DNA from: Micavibrio sp. UBA2638
Lineage (GTDB): Bacteria > Pseudomonadota > Alphaproteobacteria > Micavibrionales > Micavibrionaceae
Assembly: GCA_002359735.1 (NCBI GenBank)
Contig: DENS01000001.1
Span: forward strand, 182,878 to 246,877
Direction: 5' to 3'
Length of the DNA: 64,000 bases
Part shown: positions 1 to 8,443 of the stretch, piece after piece
Numbering within the stretch: the stretch's first letter is position 1
Layout: the number at the start of each line of letters is the position of its first letter
Translations under genes and position numbers: made by a program
The notes under the pieces: generated by a model
Told to the model about the DNA's origin: nothing
Databases searched by the model: none
The model's input: the letters and a program-made list of their open reading frames with translations, nothing else

Positions 1-67
1 GAATATGTGCGGACGCGGCGATAAAGATATTTTTACAGTAGCCGAAAAGTTGGGCGTAAAACTATAA
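1..67 (+). CDS. trpB: Tryptophan synthase beta chain, C-terminal end (partial)
   Basis: Reading frame 2 gives 21 residues up to a TAA at 65-67. They include GRGDKD followed by IFTV, the typical C-terminal signature of TrpB, the subunit that joins indole and serine to form tryptophan using PLP. The rest of the gene lies upstream of the window. trpA follows about 1.2 kb downstream, with two unrelated genes in between. The identification rests on a short tail, but the motif and the nearby trpA agree. Confidence 0.85.
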   Translation, partial: NMCGRGDKDIFTVAEKLGVKL

Positions 68-69
68 AC

Positions 70-98
70 TTGACATATTAATTGTCATAACATATGCT
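70..98 (+). promoter_or_regulatory. Sigma-70-type promoter, possibly giving a leaderless mRNA
   Basis: A perfect TTGACA at 70-75 is followed by a 17-base spacer and TATGCT at 93-98. Only six bases (CCAGCA) separate the -10 box from the ATG at 105, so transcription should begin at or next to the start codon. No ribosome binding site is visible. This suggests the downstream gene has its own leaderless transcript rather than depending on trpB readthrough. Confidence 0.6.
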
Positions 99-104
99 CC
101 AGCA

Positions 105-770
105 ATGCATTACTCAGAAATTTTTCAGGCCTTGGCGGACCATATCCAAAATAATATTGATGAAACCAAGCGCGACATCGGCACCGCGCACATGCCAACT
201 CAGGCCCAAAAAGAAAAATTACGCAAAGCGGCTGAAGACCTGAATTTTCTGCATGCGATACAGGTCAAATTGCCAGCAAGTCTAGAATTTTGTTCATTAC
301 CATCGCGCCGTGTGGACCACGCTGTATCACAAAAACTGCGCCGGGAATTTAGAAACTCTGTAAAAAGCGCCTTTATTGAAGCAACCGCGTATAATCCCAA
401 AAACAAGAAGGCTCTGTTGGATATGAAACTAACCGAAAGCGAAATTAAAACTTTATCCGCTCATGGTCTGGTAAGAGATATCGAAAGAGATGGGCGTCAC
501 TTGGATATTATTGTCGATCATATTCATGATCTAACGCTGGGCGGTGAAAATGAATTCGACAACTTCATGTTAATACCTGATTATATTAACCAAATTAAAT
601 CACGCCTGATTCATGTACAGGAACGTATTGCCCCCGAATACCCGGAGCGCCTGTCCATTAAACCACAAGGCGGCGCCGCCGTACCGTTTATTGAAACCGG
701 GTTTCGTCCCAGGGAAACGGGTACACAGTTATGCCAGCAAGTGAATACTTTTCTGGGTCTAGAACTATAA
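105..770 (+). CDS. HNH-like nuclease-fold protein between trpB and trpA
   Basis: A 221-residue protein without recognised relatives over most of its length. Residues 138-153 contain DHIHDL, then LGG, then NEFDN, followed by LIP and, near 162, an N-x-x-K pattern. This order (DHI-x-x-L-x-LGG...N...L-P...N-x-x-K) resembles the beta-beta-alpha metal core of HNH endonucleases in which the last His is replaced by Asn. The N-terminal half looks helical and charged. It has no signal peptide or membrane segment. The gene starts right behind its own promoter, 37 bases after trpB. Nuclease activity is inferred from the motif only; a structural, inactive HNH fold is equally possible. Confidence 0.6.
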   Translation: MHYSEIFQALADHIQNNIDETKRDIGTAHMPTQAQKEKLRKAAEDLNFLHAIQVKLPASLEFCSLPSRRVDHAVSQKLRREFRNSVKSAFIEATAYNPKNKKALLDMKLTESEIKTLSAHGLVRDIERDGRHLDIIVDHIHDLTLGGENEFDNFMLIPDYINQIKSRLIHVQERIAPEYPERLSIKPQGGAAVPFIETGFRPRETGTQLCQQVNTFLGLEL

Positions 771-812
771 GGCCGTTGCATTTGAGTATGCAAATACGAT
801 AAACAAGAACCC

Positions 813-1295
813 ATGAACCAATATGAAGTTAAAGCCGGGCTGGCCGAAGTTGACGAATTCGACGTGGTCGGTCTTTCGATCGTGACAAACAACACCAAAG
901 CCGCCGAAGACATCAACGCGCTGTGGGAACGTTTTTTTAAAGAAAGCACAGGTCAATATGTGCCGGATAAAGTCAATGACAACATTTACGCTGTATACAG
1001 TGATTACGAAGGCGATCACGAGGCGCCCTACCGCTTTACCATTGGATATCGCGTAACCGGTGGCGGCGGCGATGGTACACCGCAATCCATGCATCGCATC
1101 ACCGTGCAAGACCAGCAATACGTGATCATGAGCGCCGCCGGCCAACAGCCCAAAGCACTTATTGAAACATGGGAAGCCATATGGAGCGGCGATCTACCAC
1201 GCTCATTTACAACCGATTTCGAACTATATGGCCCCCGGTTTTTCGAAGACGGTATAAACGAAGTACTTGTGCATATAGGAATTAAAAATCAATGA
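813..1295 (+). CDS. GyrI-like / AraC effector-binding domain protein
   Basis: A 160-residue single-domain protein. The pattern (an N-terminal strand with LAEVDEF and VGLSI, a WERFF helix, IYAVYSDYEGD, then FTIGYRV and a C-terminal DFELYGPRF with repeated acidic residues) is that of the GyrI-like or Cass2-type small-molecule-binding domain found in AraC/MerR regulators and as stand-alone proteins. It has no DNA-binding domain, so direct transcription control is unlikely; a ligand sink or SAM/drug-binding role is typical for the family. It overlaps trpA by four bases (ATGA), which points to coupled translation within the trp operon. Confidence 0.75.
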   Translation: MNQYEVKAGLAEVDEFDVVGLSIVTNNTKAAEDINALWERFFKESTGQYVPDKVNDNIYAVYSDYEGDHEAPYRFTIGYRVTGGGGDGTPQSMHRITVQDQQYVIMSAAGQQPKALIETWEAIWSGDLPRSFTTDFELYGPRFFEDGINEVLVHIGIKNQ

Positions 1296-2083
1296 GCCGC
1301 ATCGAAAAAACACTGTCTGAATGCAAATCTGCCGGACGCAAAGCGCTTATCACCTTTATTACGGCCGGTGACCCTGATAAAGAGACTTCATTAGAAGTCT
1401 TGAAATCTCTGCCTGATGCTGGCGCTGATATCATTGAACTCGGCATGCCGTTTGCCGATCCCGGCGCAGACGGACCTGTCATTCAGCAAGCAAACCAGCG
1501 CGCATTAAACAATGGCGCAAATATGGTTCAAACGCTTGAAATGGTTCGCGCCTTCCGCAAAGAAAATCAGGAAACACCAATTGTTTTAATGGGCTATTTC
1601 AATCCGGTTCTGTCTTATGGTTTGCAACGGTTCACACATGATGCACACCTTGCCGGCATAGATGGTTTAATAATTGTCGACCTGCCGCCCGAAGAAGATG
1701 TGGACTTACGCGCGCAATGTCAAAAATGCGGCATTGATTTGATCCGCCTGATTACGCCAACCAGTGATCGCACGCGCTTACCTGTGCTATTGGATGGCGT
1801 TTCGGGGTTTTTATACTATGTATCCATTACCGGGGTTACCGGCACAGCCAAACCGGATCTTAACACCATAAAACCGCATATAGATACCATTCGCGAATAT
1901 ACCGATTTACCGGTTGCCATTGGATTTGGGATTAAAACGCCCGAAGACGCCGCCTATATGGGGCAGATTAGCGATGCTGTGGTTGTTGGCTCTGCCATTG
2001 TGAACACGATGAACAAAGCGGCAGACGGCCAAGCAGCAGCAGATGTCTCTACCTATGTTAAGACATTGGCCAAGGCGCTTTAA
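1292..2083 (+). CDS. trpA: Tryptophan synthase alpha chain
   Basis: A 263-residue TIM-barrel enzyme that cleaves indole-3-glycerol phosphate to indole and glyceraldehyde 3-phosphate and passes indole to TrpB. The catalytic pair is present at the canonical positions: Glu49 (in IIELGMPF) and Asp60 (in DPGADGP). The phosphate-binding VSITGVTGT loop is also visible. Length is normal. The start is fixed by the ATGA overlap with the preceding gene. In related bacteria trpA follows trpB directly; here two genes intervene. Confidence 0.97.
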   Translation: MSRIEKTLSECKSAGRKALITFITAGDPDKETSLEVLKSLPDAGADIIELGMPFADPGADGPVIQQANQRALNNGANMVQTLEMVRAFRKENQETPIVLMGYFNPVLSYGLQRFTHDAHLAGIDGLIIVDLPPEEDVDLRAQCQKCGIDLIRLITPTSDRTRLPVLLDGVSGFLYYVSITGVTGTAKPDLNTIKPHIDTIREYTDLPVAIGFGIKTPEDAAYMGQISDAVVVGSAIVNTMNKAADGQAAADVSTYVKTLAKAL

Positions 2084-2147
2084 ACTTGACAATCACCCCT
2101 TAAAATTGCGAATTTAGCGCCTGTTGATTAATTACAAAGAGACCAAT

Positions 2148-3020
2148 ATGAACTGGCTTACAAATTTTATACGCCCCCGCATCAATTCTATTGTGCCGTC
2201 AAAAGAGGTACCAGATAATCTGTGGCAAAAATGCCCATCTTGCGAAGGTATGCTCTTTCACCGTGATTTAGAGGAAAGCTCAAAAGTTTGTTATCATTGT
2301 GGTCACCATTTGCGCATAACCGTTAAGGAACGCCTCAGCATCATGTTTGATGATGGCCAGTACGAAACTGTCGAGCTGCCGAAAGTGGCGCATGATCCCC
2401 TTAAATTTAAAGATCGTAAGAAATACGCTGACCGCTTAAAGGAGTCGCAAGCCAAAACTGGCTTAAAAGACGCCATGACAATTGCCAAAGGAACAATTGG
2501 CGGACAAAAAGCTGTCATTGCCGCCTTTAATTTTTCATTCATGGGCGGGTCCATGGGTATGGCTGTCGGTGAATCCATTGTTAAAGCCGCCGAAATAGCC
2601 GTTAAGGAAAAGGCTGCCCTCATCACAATACCTTCATCTGGTGGGGCCCGCATGCAAGAAGGCATGTTGTCCTTGGTTCAGATGCCTCGCTCTATTATTG
2701 CCGTAGAAATGGTAAAAGACGCAGGTCTGCCATATATTGTATTGCTCACAGACCCCACAACCGGCGGGGTAAGCGCGTCATTTGCCATGGTAGGTGATAT
2801 TCATCTAGCCGAGCCAGGAAGCACCATTGGTTTTGCGGGGCGCCGTGTCATCGAGGAAACCGTACGCGAAACACTACCCGATGACTTCCAAACAGCTGAA
2901 TACCTTTTGGATCACGGCATTGTTGATATGGTTGTACAGCGCGGTGATCTTCGCGATACTATTGGCCGCATTCTAAACCTGTTAATGAGCACTGAAAAAA
3001 AATCCAAAAAAGCGGCATAA
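2148..3020 (+). CDS. accD: Acetyl-CoA carboxylase carboxyltransferase subunit beta
   Basis: A 290-residue subunit of the carboxyltransferase that makes malonyl-CoA for fatty acid synthesis. The N-terminal zinc ribbon has two Cys pairs (CPSC and CYHC). The crotonase-like domain shows the IPSSGGARMQEG and TDPTTGGVSASFAM oxyanion-hole loops. ATG 2148 is preferred over the in-frame TTG at 2124, because family members start with a short M-N-W-L-x-N-F stretch like the one here. A TTGACA at 2086-2091 just after trpA may mark a weak extra promoter. The order trpA-accD-folC is a conserved alphaproteobacterial one. Confidence 0.96.
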   Translation: MNWLTNFIRPRINSIVPSKEVPDNLWQKCPSCEGMLFHRDLEESSKVCYHCGHHLRITVKERLSIMFDDGQYETVELPKVAHDPLKFKDRKKYADRLKESQAKTGLKDAMTIAKGTIGGQKAVIAAFNFSFMGGSMGMAVGESIVKAAEIAVKEKAALITIPSSGGARMQEGMLSLVQMPRSIIAVEMVKDAGLPYIVLLTDPTTGGVSASFAMVGDIHLAEPGSTIGFAGRRVIEETVRETLPDDFQTAEYLLDHGIVDMVVQRGDLRDTIGRILNLLMSTEKKSKKAA

Positions 3021-3045
3021 TAAAAGAAATGGGCCCGGCTAACAT

Positions 3046-4389
3046 ATGTATAAGGCCGATTTAAAACATCCCTCACAGTCTCTTCAGAAGAAGCTGGAAA
3101 CCCTTTACGCATTAAATCGAGGGGTTGCCCTTGATCTTTCCTTTCGACCACCCTATCTATCCCTGCTGGAAAAATTCGGCAACCCGCATCTATCCTTACC
3201 GCCAGTCATACATGTTGCAGGCACCAATGGAAAAGGCTCGATTATCGCAACCCTGAAGGCCATATACGAAGCCGCCGGGTATTCCGTCCATGCTTATACC
3301 TCTCCGCATTTACACAGATTTAACGAACGCATCGTGTTATGCGGACAAACAATTGATAACACCATGCTGGAGCAATTGATTGATGAAGCCATCATGCATA
3401 ATGCAAATGCCCCGATTACATTTTTCGAAATTACGACGGCAATGGCCTTTGCAGCATTCAGTAGAACCAAAGCTGACCTCCTATTGTTAGAAGTCGGGCT
3501 CGGCGGAAGACTGGATTGTACCAACATAATTTCAAAACCAAACGTATCGATAATTAATAGCATTTCCTGGGACCACACAGACTTTCTTGGCGACACACTT
3601 GACCAAATAGCCCAGGAAAAGGCGGGTATCATAAAATATGAAACACCGTGTATCGTTGGTTACCAAATGCACAATTCGGCGCCTAAAGGACAAATGACCC
3701 CTATGGATAGAATCGTGGAGGAAGCTGAGGATAAAAAGGCGCCCCTCTTCCGCGCCAAAAATGAATGGTCATGTGATAAAAATGATGACGGCATGACGTT
3801 TACATATAAAAACCGGTCCATGGCATTACCGTGCCCCAATTTATTGGGCAACCATCAGGTTCATAACGCCGGTGCTGCTTTGGCGGCCATTAAAGTATTG
3901 GGCCCATTATTGCCGGTGCAACCCAAGGATATAGAAACAGGCCTGCGTAATATTGTATGGCCCGGACGTTTGGAACGTATTCAAAACAGTTTACTCTTGG
4001 CGCATCTGCCCAAAGGATGGGAGCTTTGGTATGATGGCGGTCATAATGAAAGCGCCGGATCAGCGCTGGCCCGGCAATTGGAAGACTGGAACGCCGACAA
4101 TCCTATGCCTACGCATTTAATACTGGGCATGAAGGGAGATAAAAACCCCGCTGGATATCTCAAAAAAATAATACCGCAAATTAATTCGTTAAGCCTCACG
4201 CGGGTCAATGACATCGGATCATGCATCACTAGCACCGATATTGAACCTATACTGGAAAGCCAGCATGTGCAGTATATCGGTGAAAGCGAGGGCCCCAAAC
4301 AATGTTTGGCGCGCCTCACGGAACATTACAAAGGAGCCCATGCCCGCGTCATTATATGCGGCTCCCTATATCTCGCAGAGCAAATATAA
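3046..4389 (+). CDS. folC: Bifunctional folylpolyglutamate / dihydrofolate synthase
   Basis: A 447-residue Mur-ligase-family enzyme that adds glutamate to dihydropteroate and folates. The ATP-binding P-loop GTNGKGS is near residue 60, followed by the TSPHLHRFNERI folate-binding segment. LEVGLGGRLDCTN and WDHTDFLG match the magnesium- and glutamate-handling motifs. The length is typical. It follows accD by 25 bases and probably shares its transcript. About 150 bases without any clear signal separate it from chvI. Confidence 0.95.
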   Translation: MYKADLKHPSQSLQKKLETLYALNRGVALDLSFRPPYLSLLEKFGNPHLSLPPVIHVAGTNGKGSIIATLKAIYEAAGYSVHAYTSPHLHRFNERIVLCGQTIDNTMLEQLIDEAIMHNANAPITFFEITTAMAFAAFSRTKADLLLLEVGLGGRLDCTNIISKPNVSIINSISWDHTDFLGDTLDQIAQEKAGIIKYETPCIVGYQMHNSAPKGQMTPMDRIVEEAEDKKAPLFRAKNEWSCDKNDDGMTFTYKNRSMALPCPNLLGNHQVHNAGAALAAIKVLGPLLPVQPKDIETGLRNIVWPGRLERIQNSLLLAHLPKGWELWYDGGHNESAGSALARQLEDWNADNPMPTHLILGMKGDKNPAGYLKKIIPQINSLSLTRVNDIGSCITSTDIEPILESQHVQYIGESEGPKQCLARLTEHYKGAHARVIICGSLYLAEQI

Positions 4390-4538
4390 ACACAAGATAA
4401 TATTGGCATCCGCCATAATCTTGCCGAAAAACACCACAAAACCACCTTATTTTCATTCCCCTTCTTGCCAAAATTCTGATTTCTATTCACACTTAAACAA
4501 GCGCAAGCGTAAGACAATAAAAAGAGCAATATAAGGCA

Positions 4539-5240
4539 ATGACACAAAATATTATTCTGGTTGATGATGATCGCAATATTCTGACCTCTGTTTCCATGGC
4601 ATTAGAGGCCGAGGGATACGCGGTCAAAACATATAATGATGGTGAGGCAGGTCTGGTCGGCATCCTTGAAAACACCCCGGATCTTGCCATTTTAGACATA
4701 AAAATGCCGCGTATGGACGGCATTGAGGTCTTAACCAAATTGCGCGAAACGTCCAGCATCCCCGTCATTTTTCTAACATCTAAAGATGATGAGGTTGATG
4801 AAGCCATCGGTCTGAGAATGGGTGCTGATGATTATATCACAAAACCATTTTCACAACGCCTGTTAATTGAAAGAATAAAAGCCCTGCTGCGGCGGCAATC
4901 TTTGATGAAAAACACCGATACCAAGAAAAAGGAGGAGGAAAAGATTGTTCGCGGTAACCTGGTGCTGGATGATGCGCGTCATCTTTGCACATGGAAAAAC
5001 CAGCCGCTTAATCTTACCGTAACAGAATATCTATTAATAAAATCTCTGGCAGAGCGTCCTGGCCACGTCAAAAACAGAGATCAGTTGATTGATATGGCAT
5101 ATGGTGAGAATATCTATGTAGATGATCGAACAATAGATTCCCATATAAAACGTGTCAGAAAAAAATTCAAAACCCTTGATCCCGAATTCGCCCAAATCGA
5201 AACCCTCTACGGTGTCGGATACAAATACAAAGAAGAATAG
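4539..5240 (+). CDS. chvI: Two-component response regulator, ChvI type (OmpR family)
   Basis: A 233-residue regulator. The receiver domain (about 1-120) has the acidic pocket D9-D10-D11, the phosphoacceptor D53 in LAILDIKMP, and K105-region KPF. The C-terminal winged helix contains the [31 protein letters not shown] and YGVGYKY signatures of OmpR-type DNA-binding domains. Pairing with the next gene and the downstream rapZ-ahcY context match the ChvG-ChvI system, which responds to acid or envelope stress in alphaproteobacteria. In known species ChvI is often essential. Confidence 0.9.
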   Translation: MTQNIILVDDDRNILTSVSMALEAEGYAVKTYNDGEAGLVGILENTPDLAILDIKMPRMDGIEVLTKLRETSSIPVIFLTSKDDEVDEAIGLRMGADDYITKPFSQRLLIERIKALLRRQSLMKNTDTKKKEEEKIVRGNLVLDDARHLCTWKNQPLNLTVTEYLLIKSLAERPGHVKNRDQLIDMAYGENIYVDDRTIDSHIKRVRKKFKTLDPEFAQIETLYGVGYKYKEE

Positions 5241-6993
5241 ACGTAATCGTTTTTTCAGCGCAATCAGACACGCCCCGCCACAGGGGTCTAAAGAGCTGGA
5301 CCAGATTCTTGATTTATACTGGGGCGGGTCGGAAAGACGCATTACAGGACTTACACTTCGCATAATTGCCGTAAATGCGATTGCTCTTGTTATTTTGATG
5401 CTGGGCGTTCTCTATCTCGGGCAATCCCAGAACAACCTGATTGAAGCCAAACTGGAAACGTTTCAGGCCGAAATTGAATTGGTTTCCGCAGCCATATCGG
5501 AAGGGGCGGTCATAGAGGTTCCAACGAAACCAGCCAGTATATTAGATGCGCCCGGCACGCAAAAACAATTGGACAAAGACCAGGCCACAAAAATGATGCG
5601 GCGCATGAGCAAAACCATGAATAAACGTATTCGCCTGTTTGCAAATGATGGTTCTTTATTGGCAGATTCTCACCAATTAACCGGACCTGGGGGCGTTATA
5701 CAAATTGTCGATCTGGAACCGGTCGACCATTCGCTTTACAGCATACAAATTATCAAAGACGTCACAACTTTCATTATAAGTTTTTTGCCGGATCGCCGAA
5801 TTTTGCCACGCTACCCGGAAATTGAAATCACCACAGCAAAACAAAGCAGCGATGCACAAAACGCCTTAAATGGGCGCGTCAGCCTTTCAGCATGGGCCAA
5901 TAAGGAAAACCGCATTATCTTATCCGCCGCAGCCCCAATTATCATTGAAAATGAAATTATGGGCGGAGTCTTACTGACTCGCCTGGCAAAAGATATTGAA
6001 GAAGGGATCATTGATGTCTGGTGGGATATTCTTCGCGTCTTTTTAGGAACTTTGCTGGTAACCATATTGCTTTCCATTTACTTATCCGGGGCAATAGCAA
6101 GACCCCTTAAACGGCTGGCACGGGCCGCAGAACGCATAAGAAGCGGTCACCTAAGCGGCGATGAAATTCCTGATCTTAGTTATCGCCACGACGAAATAGG
6201 GGAGCTTTCGATCGTGTTAAAAGACATGACGCAGGCTTTATGGCAGCGAATGGATAGTATTGAACGCTTTGCCGCCGACGTTGCGCATGAGCTTAAAAAT
6301 CCACTCACATCATTAAAAAGCGCAGTAGAAACGGCGGCCATCGTAAAAAAGAAATCGGACCACGAAAAATTAATGAACATTATTAAACATGATGCCGAAC
6401 GACTGGATCGATTAATTACAGACATATCGAATGCATCGCGTCTGGACACTGAATTATCACGAGAGGCCTATGAGCCAACAGATATCAGAAAAATTCTACA
6501 CAACTTGCTCGATATCTACCAAAATCCCTTAGACCGGCAAAAACCCTTCACCAAAGACCACGTTACAGTTAATCTGCCGCAAGATGATATCAACATCATT
6601 CTGGACATACAGGCCGATGACGAAGATTTAAATGTCTATGGCATTGAAGTGCGCCTCTCTCAAGTCTTTCAAAATTTATTAAACAACGCGCTGTCATTTT
6701 CTAAACCGCATAGCAATATCAAAATTCAAGCTAGCGTCAGGTTAAACGCAATCGTGATCACGATAGAAGATGAAGGCCGCGGAATTCCAGAAAATAAACT
6801 CGAATCAATTTTTGAACGGTTTTATTCAGAGCGCCCAGACCATGAAGATTACGGACGTCACTCTGGCCTTGGTTTATCAATATGCAAACAAATTATTGAT
6901 GCGCATTCCGGACGAATTTTTGCCGAAAATCGCAAAGACCTATCCGGCAGCATCCTGGGCGCAAAATTTACCGTGATTTTGACCCGTGCCTAA
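5152..6993 (+). CDS. chvG: Sensor histidine kinase, ChvG type
   Basis: A membrane kinase of up to 613 residues. It has a cytoplasmic N-terminus, TM1 near residues 70-90, a periplasmic sensor region of about 190 residues, TM2 near 290-312, a HAMP linker, a HisKA domain with phosphoacceptor H379 in [11 protein letters not shown], and an HATPase domain (N box [26 protein letters not shown]). Every possible in-frame start before TM1 (GTG 5152, TTG 5173, GTG 5212) lies inside chvI, so the two genes overlap by 29-89 bases. None has a clear ribosome binding site, so the exact start is uncertain. Partner of ChvI. Confidence 0.9.
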   Translation: MSEKNSKPLIPNSPKSKPSTVSDTNTKKNRRNRFFSAIRHAPPQGSKELDQILDLYWGGSERRITGLTLRIIAVNAIALVILMLGVLYLGQSQNNLIEAKLETFQAEIELVSAAISEGAVIEVPTKPASILDAPGTQKQLDKDQATKMMRRMSKTMNKRIRLFANDGSLLADSHQLTGPGGVIQIVDLEPVDHSLYSIQIIKDVTTFIISFLPDRRILPRYPEIEITTAKQSSDAQNALNGRVSLSAWANKENRIILSAAAPIIIENEIMGGVLLTRLAKDIEEGIIDVWWDILRVFLGTLLVTILLSIYLSGAIARPLKRLARAAERIRSGHLSGDEIPDLSYRHDEIGELSIVLKDMTQALWQRMDSIERFAADVAHELKNPLTSLKSAVETAAIVKKKSDHEKLMNIIKHDAERLDRLITDISNASRLDTELSREAYEPTDIRKILHNLLDIYQNPLDRQKPFTKDHVTVNLPQDDINIILDIQADDEDLNVYGIEVRLSQVFQNLLNNALSFSKPHSNIKIQASVRLNAIVITIEDEGRGIPENKLESIFERFYSERPDHEDYGRHSGLGLSICKQIIDAHSGRIFAENRKDLSGSILGAKFTVILTRA

Positions 6994-7007
6994 GGCATGA
7001 TAAAAAT

Positions 7008-7856
7008 ATGAACACAATACAAAACAATAATCTAATACTGGTAACCGGCTATTCAGGGGCTGGCATGTCATCTGTTCTGAAAAACCTGGAAGATTTGGGA
7101 CTTGAAGTATTCGATAATTTCCCCCTGCCTTTGGTGAGCCCCCTGGTCCATGATGAACAAAAGGAACCGACATCAATCGCAATCGGTATCGACACCAGAA
7201 CCCGCGGCTTTTCAACGCAAAATGTAATTGATACCGCGCAGGCCCTGGATGCCCATCTTTTATTTGTTACATGCGACGATCACGAGCTGCAACGCAGGTT
7301 CATTGAAACGCGCCGCCGTCATCCTTTGGCCAAAGATAAATCGGTGCGTGCTGGCATTGAAGAAGAACGGAAGCTATTGGAAAAAATACAATATAATGCC
7401 GATCTGGTTATTGATACAACCACCTTGTCCGTACATGATTTGCGTCACATTCTAGAGGGTCATTTTTCCATTCAGCCCCAAAAAGATCTGACCGTAACTT
7501 TAATGTCTTTCGGATTCAAACACGGCAGCCCGCGCGAAGCAGACATTATTATGGATGTACGATTTTTGGAAAACCCGCATTGGGTAGAGGCCCTAAGGCC
7601 ATTAACCGGTAAGGATAAGGACGTAGGAGACCATATCGAAAAAGACCCCAATTACGCCAAGTTTATTGATAACTTCAAGGCCCTTATGACCCCTCTTTTG
7701 CCACGTTACGCCCATGAGGGTAAGAAATATCTGACCATCGCCATAGGATGCACTGGCGGACGCCACAGATCCGTCTACACCGTAGAAAAACTATCTCAAT
7801 GGATCAAAGAAACCGGTTCACTGACCCATATTGAACATCGCGACATTAAAGATTAA
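7008..7856 (+). CDS. rapZ: RapZ-family RNA adaptor / nucleotide-binding protein
   Basis: A 282-residue RapZ (YvcJ/YhbJ) protein. The N-terminal kinase-like half should carry a Walker A motif G-x4-GK-[ST], but here it reads GYSGAGMS (residues 14-21): the Lys is replaced by Met20. The C-terminal half, which in E. coli RapZ binds small RNAs, is well kept: SFGFKHGSPREAD, VRFLENPHW and IGCTGGRHRSV. It lies 14 bases after chvG. In many relatives hprK and PTS genes sit here between chvG and ahcY; none is present. An RNA-binding or scaffold role without normal ATP binding is a reasonable inference. Confidence 0.9.
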   Translation: MNTIQNNNLILVTGYSGAGMSSVLKNLEDLGLEVFDNFPLPLVSPLVHDEQKEPTSIAIGIDTRTRGFSTQNVIDTAQALDAHLLFVTCDDHELQRRFIETRRRHPLAKDKSVRAGIEEERKLLEKIQYNADLVIDTTTLSVHDLRHILEGHFSIQPQKDLTVTLMSFGFKHGSPREADIIMDVRFLENPHWVEALRPLTGKDKDVGDHIEKDPNYAKFIDNFKALMTPLLPRYAHEGKKYLTIAIGCTGGRHRSVYTVEKLSQWIKETGSLTHIEHRDIKD

Positions 7857-7972
7857 ACCCCGGGCGCCGGTGCGTTAGTGAGAGTGTGTTCAACATCCAC
7901 TGATGGACTGTTGTCAGGTTCACATGCGGCGCAAAAGGCCTGCGCCAACTGATTTGGTTCTAATTTACTCAT
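7853..7972 (-). CDS. Possible 39-residue peptide, coupled to the upstream gene
   Basis: A short minus-strand frame that begins MSKLEPNQLAQAFCAACEPD and ends ...NAPAPGV. It contains a CxxC pair. Its ATG overlaps the stop of the 127-residue gene by eight bases (ATGAGTAA), an arrangement typical of coupled genes. Its own stop overlaps the last bases of rapZ on the other strand. No family is recognised. The overlap is the main support; the frame could still be chance. Confidence 0.4.
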   Translation of the reverse strand: MSKLEPNQLAQAFCAACEPDNSPSVDVEHTLTNAPAPGV

Positions 7973-8348
7973 GAAAAACACCCTTTTCTATTACCAATAT
8001 TGCATTTTCTTTTGAAACCCCGGATCCGTCATATGTGCGGAAAATGATCTTTTGATCTTCATCCTCAGGTTTCATTGGTACCATTGTATATAAAGTACGC
8101 GCATTTGTCAAAGAACTGAGGTCTATCATGCGCTTTCGCTGATTCATCACAGCAATTAAATTCATGACGCGCTTTTCGGTCAATTCCTCGGCCTCATCGG
8201 TATCCAGCAAATTATAGGTACCAACAGGCTCATAATTATCTTTTTCCGTCTTGAACTGGAAAATTTGGTAAGAATGCGGAACCAGCGGGTTTTTCTTATA
8301 AATAAACTCGGGTTTCACGCTTTCTTCATTAAAATCGCCCAGATTCAT
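7965..8348 (-). CDS. Conserved-looking hypothetical protein, 127 residues
   Basis: A soluble acidic protein with no signal peptide or membrane segment, and no family I recognise. It contains a YEPVGTYNLLDTDEAEELTEKRV stretch (about residues 39-61) followed by strand-rich sequence ending in VIEKGVFHE. A good ribosome binding site (AGGA, eight bases before the ATG) supports the start at 8348. It is divergent from ahcY, with about 95 bases shared between the two starts. Function unknown. Confidence 0.7.
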   Translation of the reverse strand: MNLGDFNEESVKPEFIYKKNPLVPHSYQIFQFKTEKDNYEPVGTYNLLDTDEAEELTEKRVMNLIAVMNQRKRMIDLSSLTNARTLYTMVPMKPEDEDQKIIFRTYDGSGVSKENAILVIEKGVFHE

Positions 8349-8443
8349 TGAAATTTCCTACAGTTTTTATGTTTTTAACCTTGATTATTCTTCCATAAGC
8401 GTCAAGATTACGCAAAAGTTTTTAATTTTAAGGAGAATACCTC

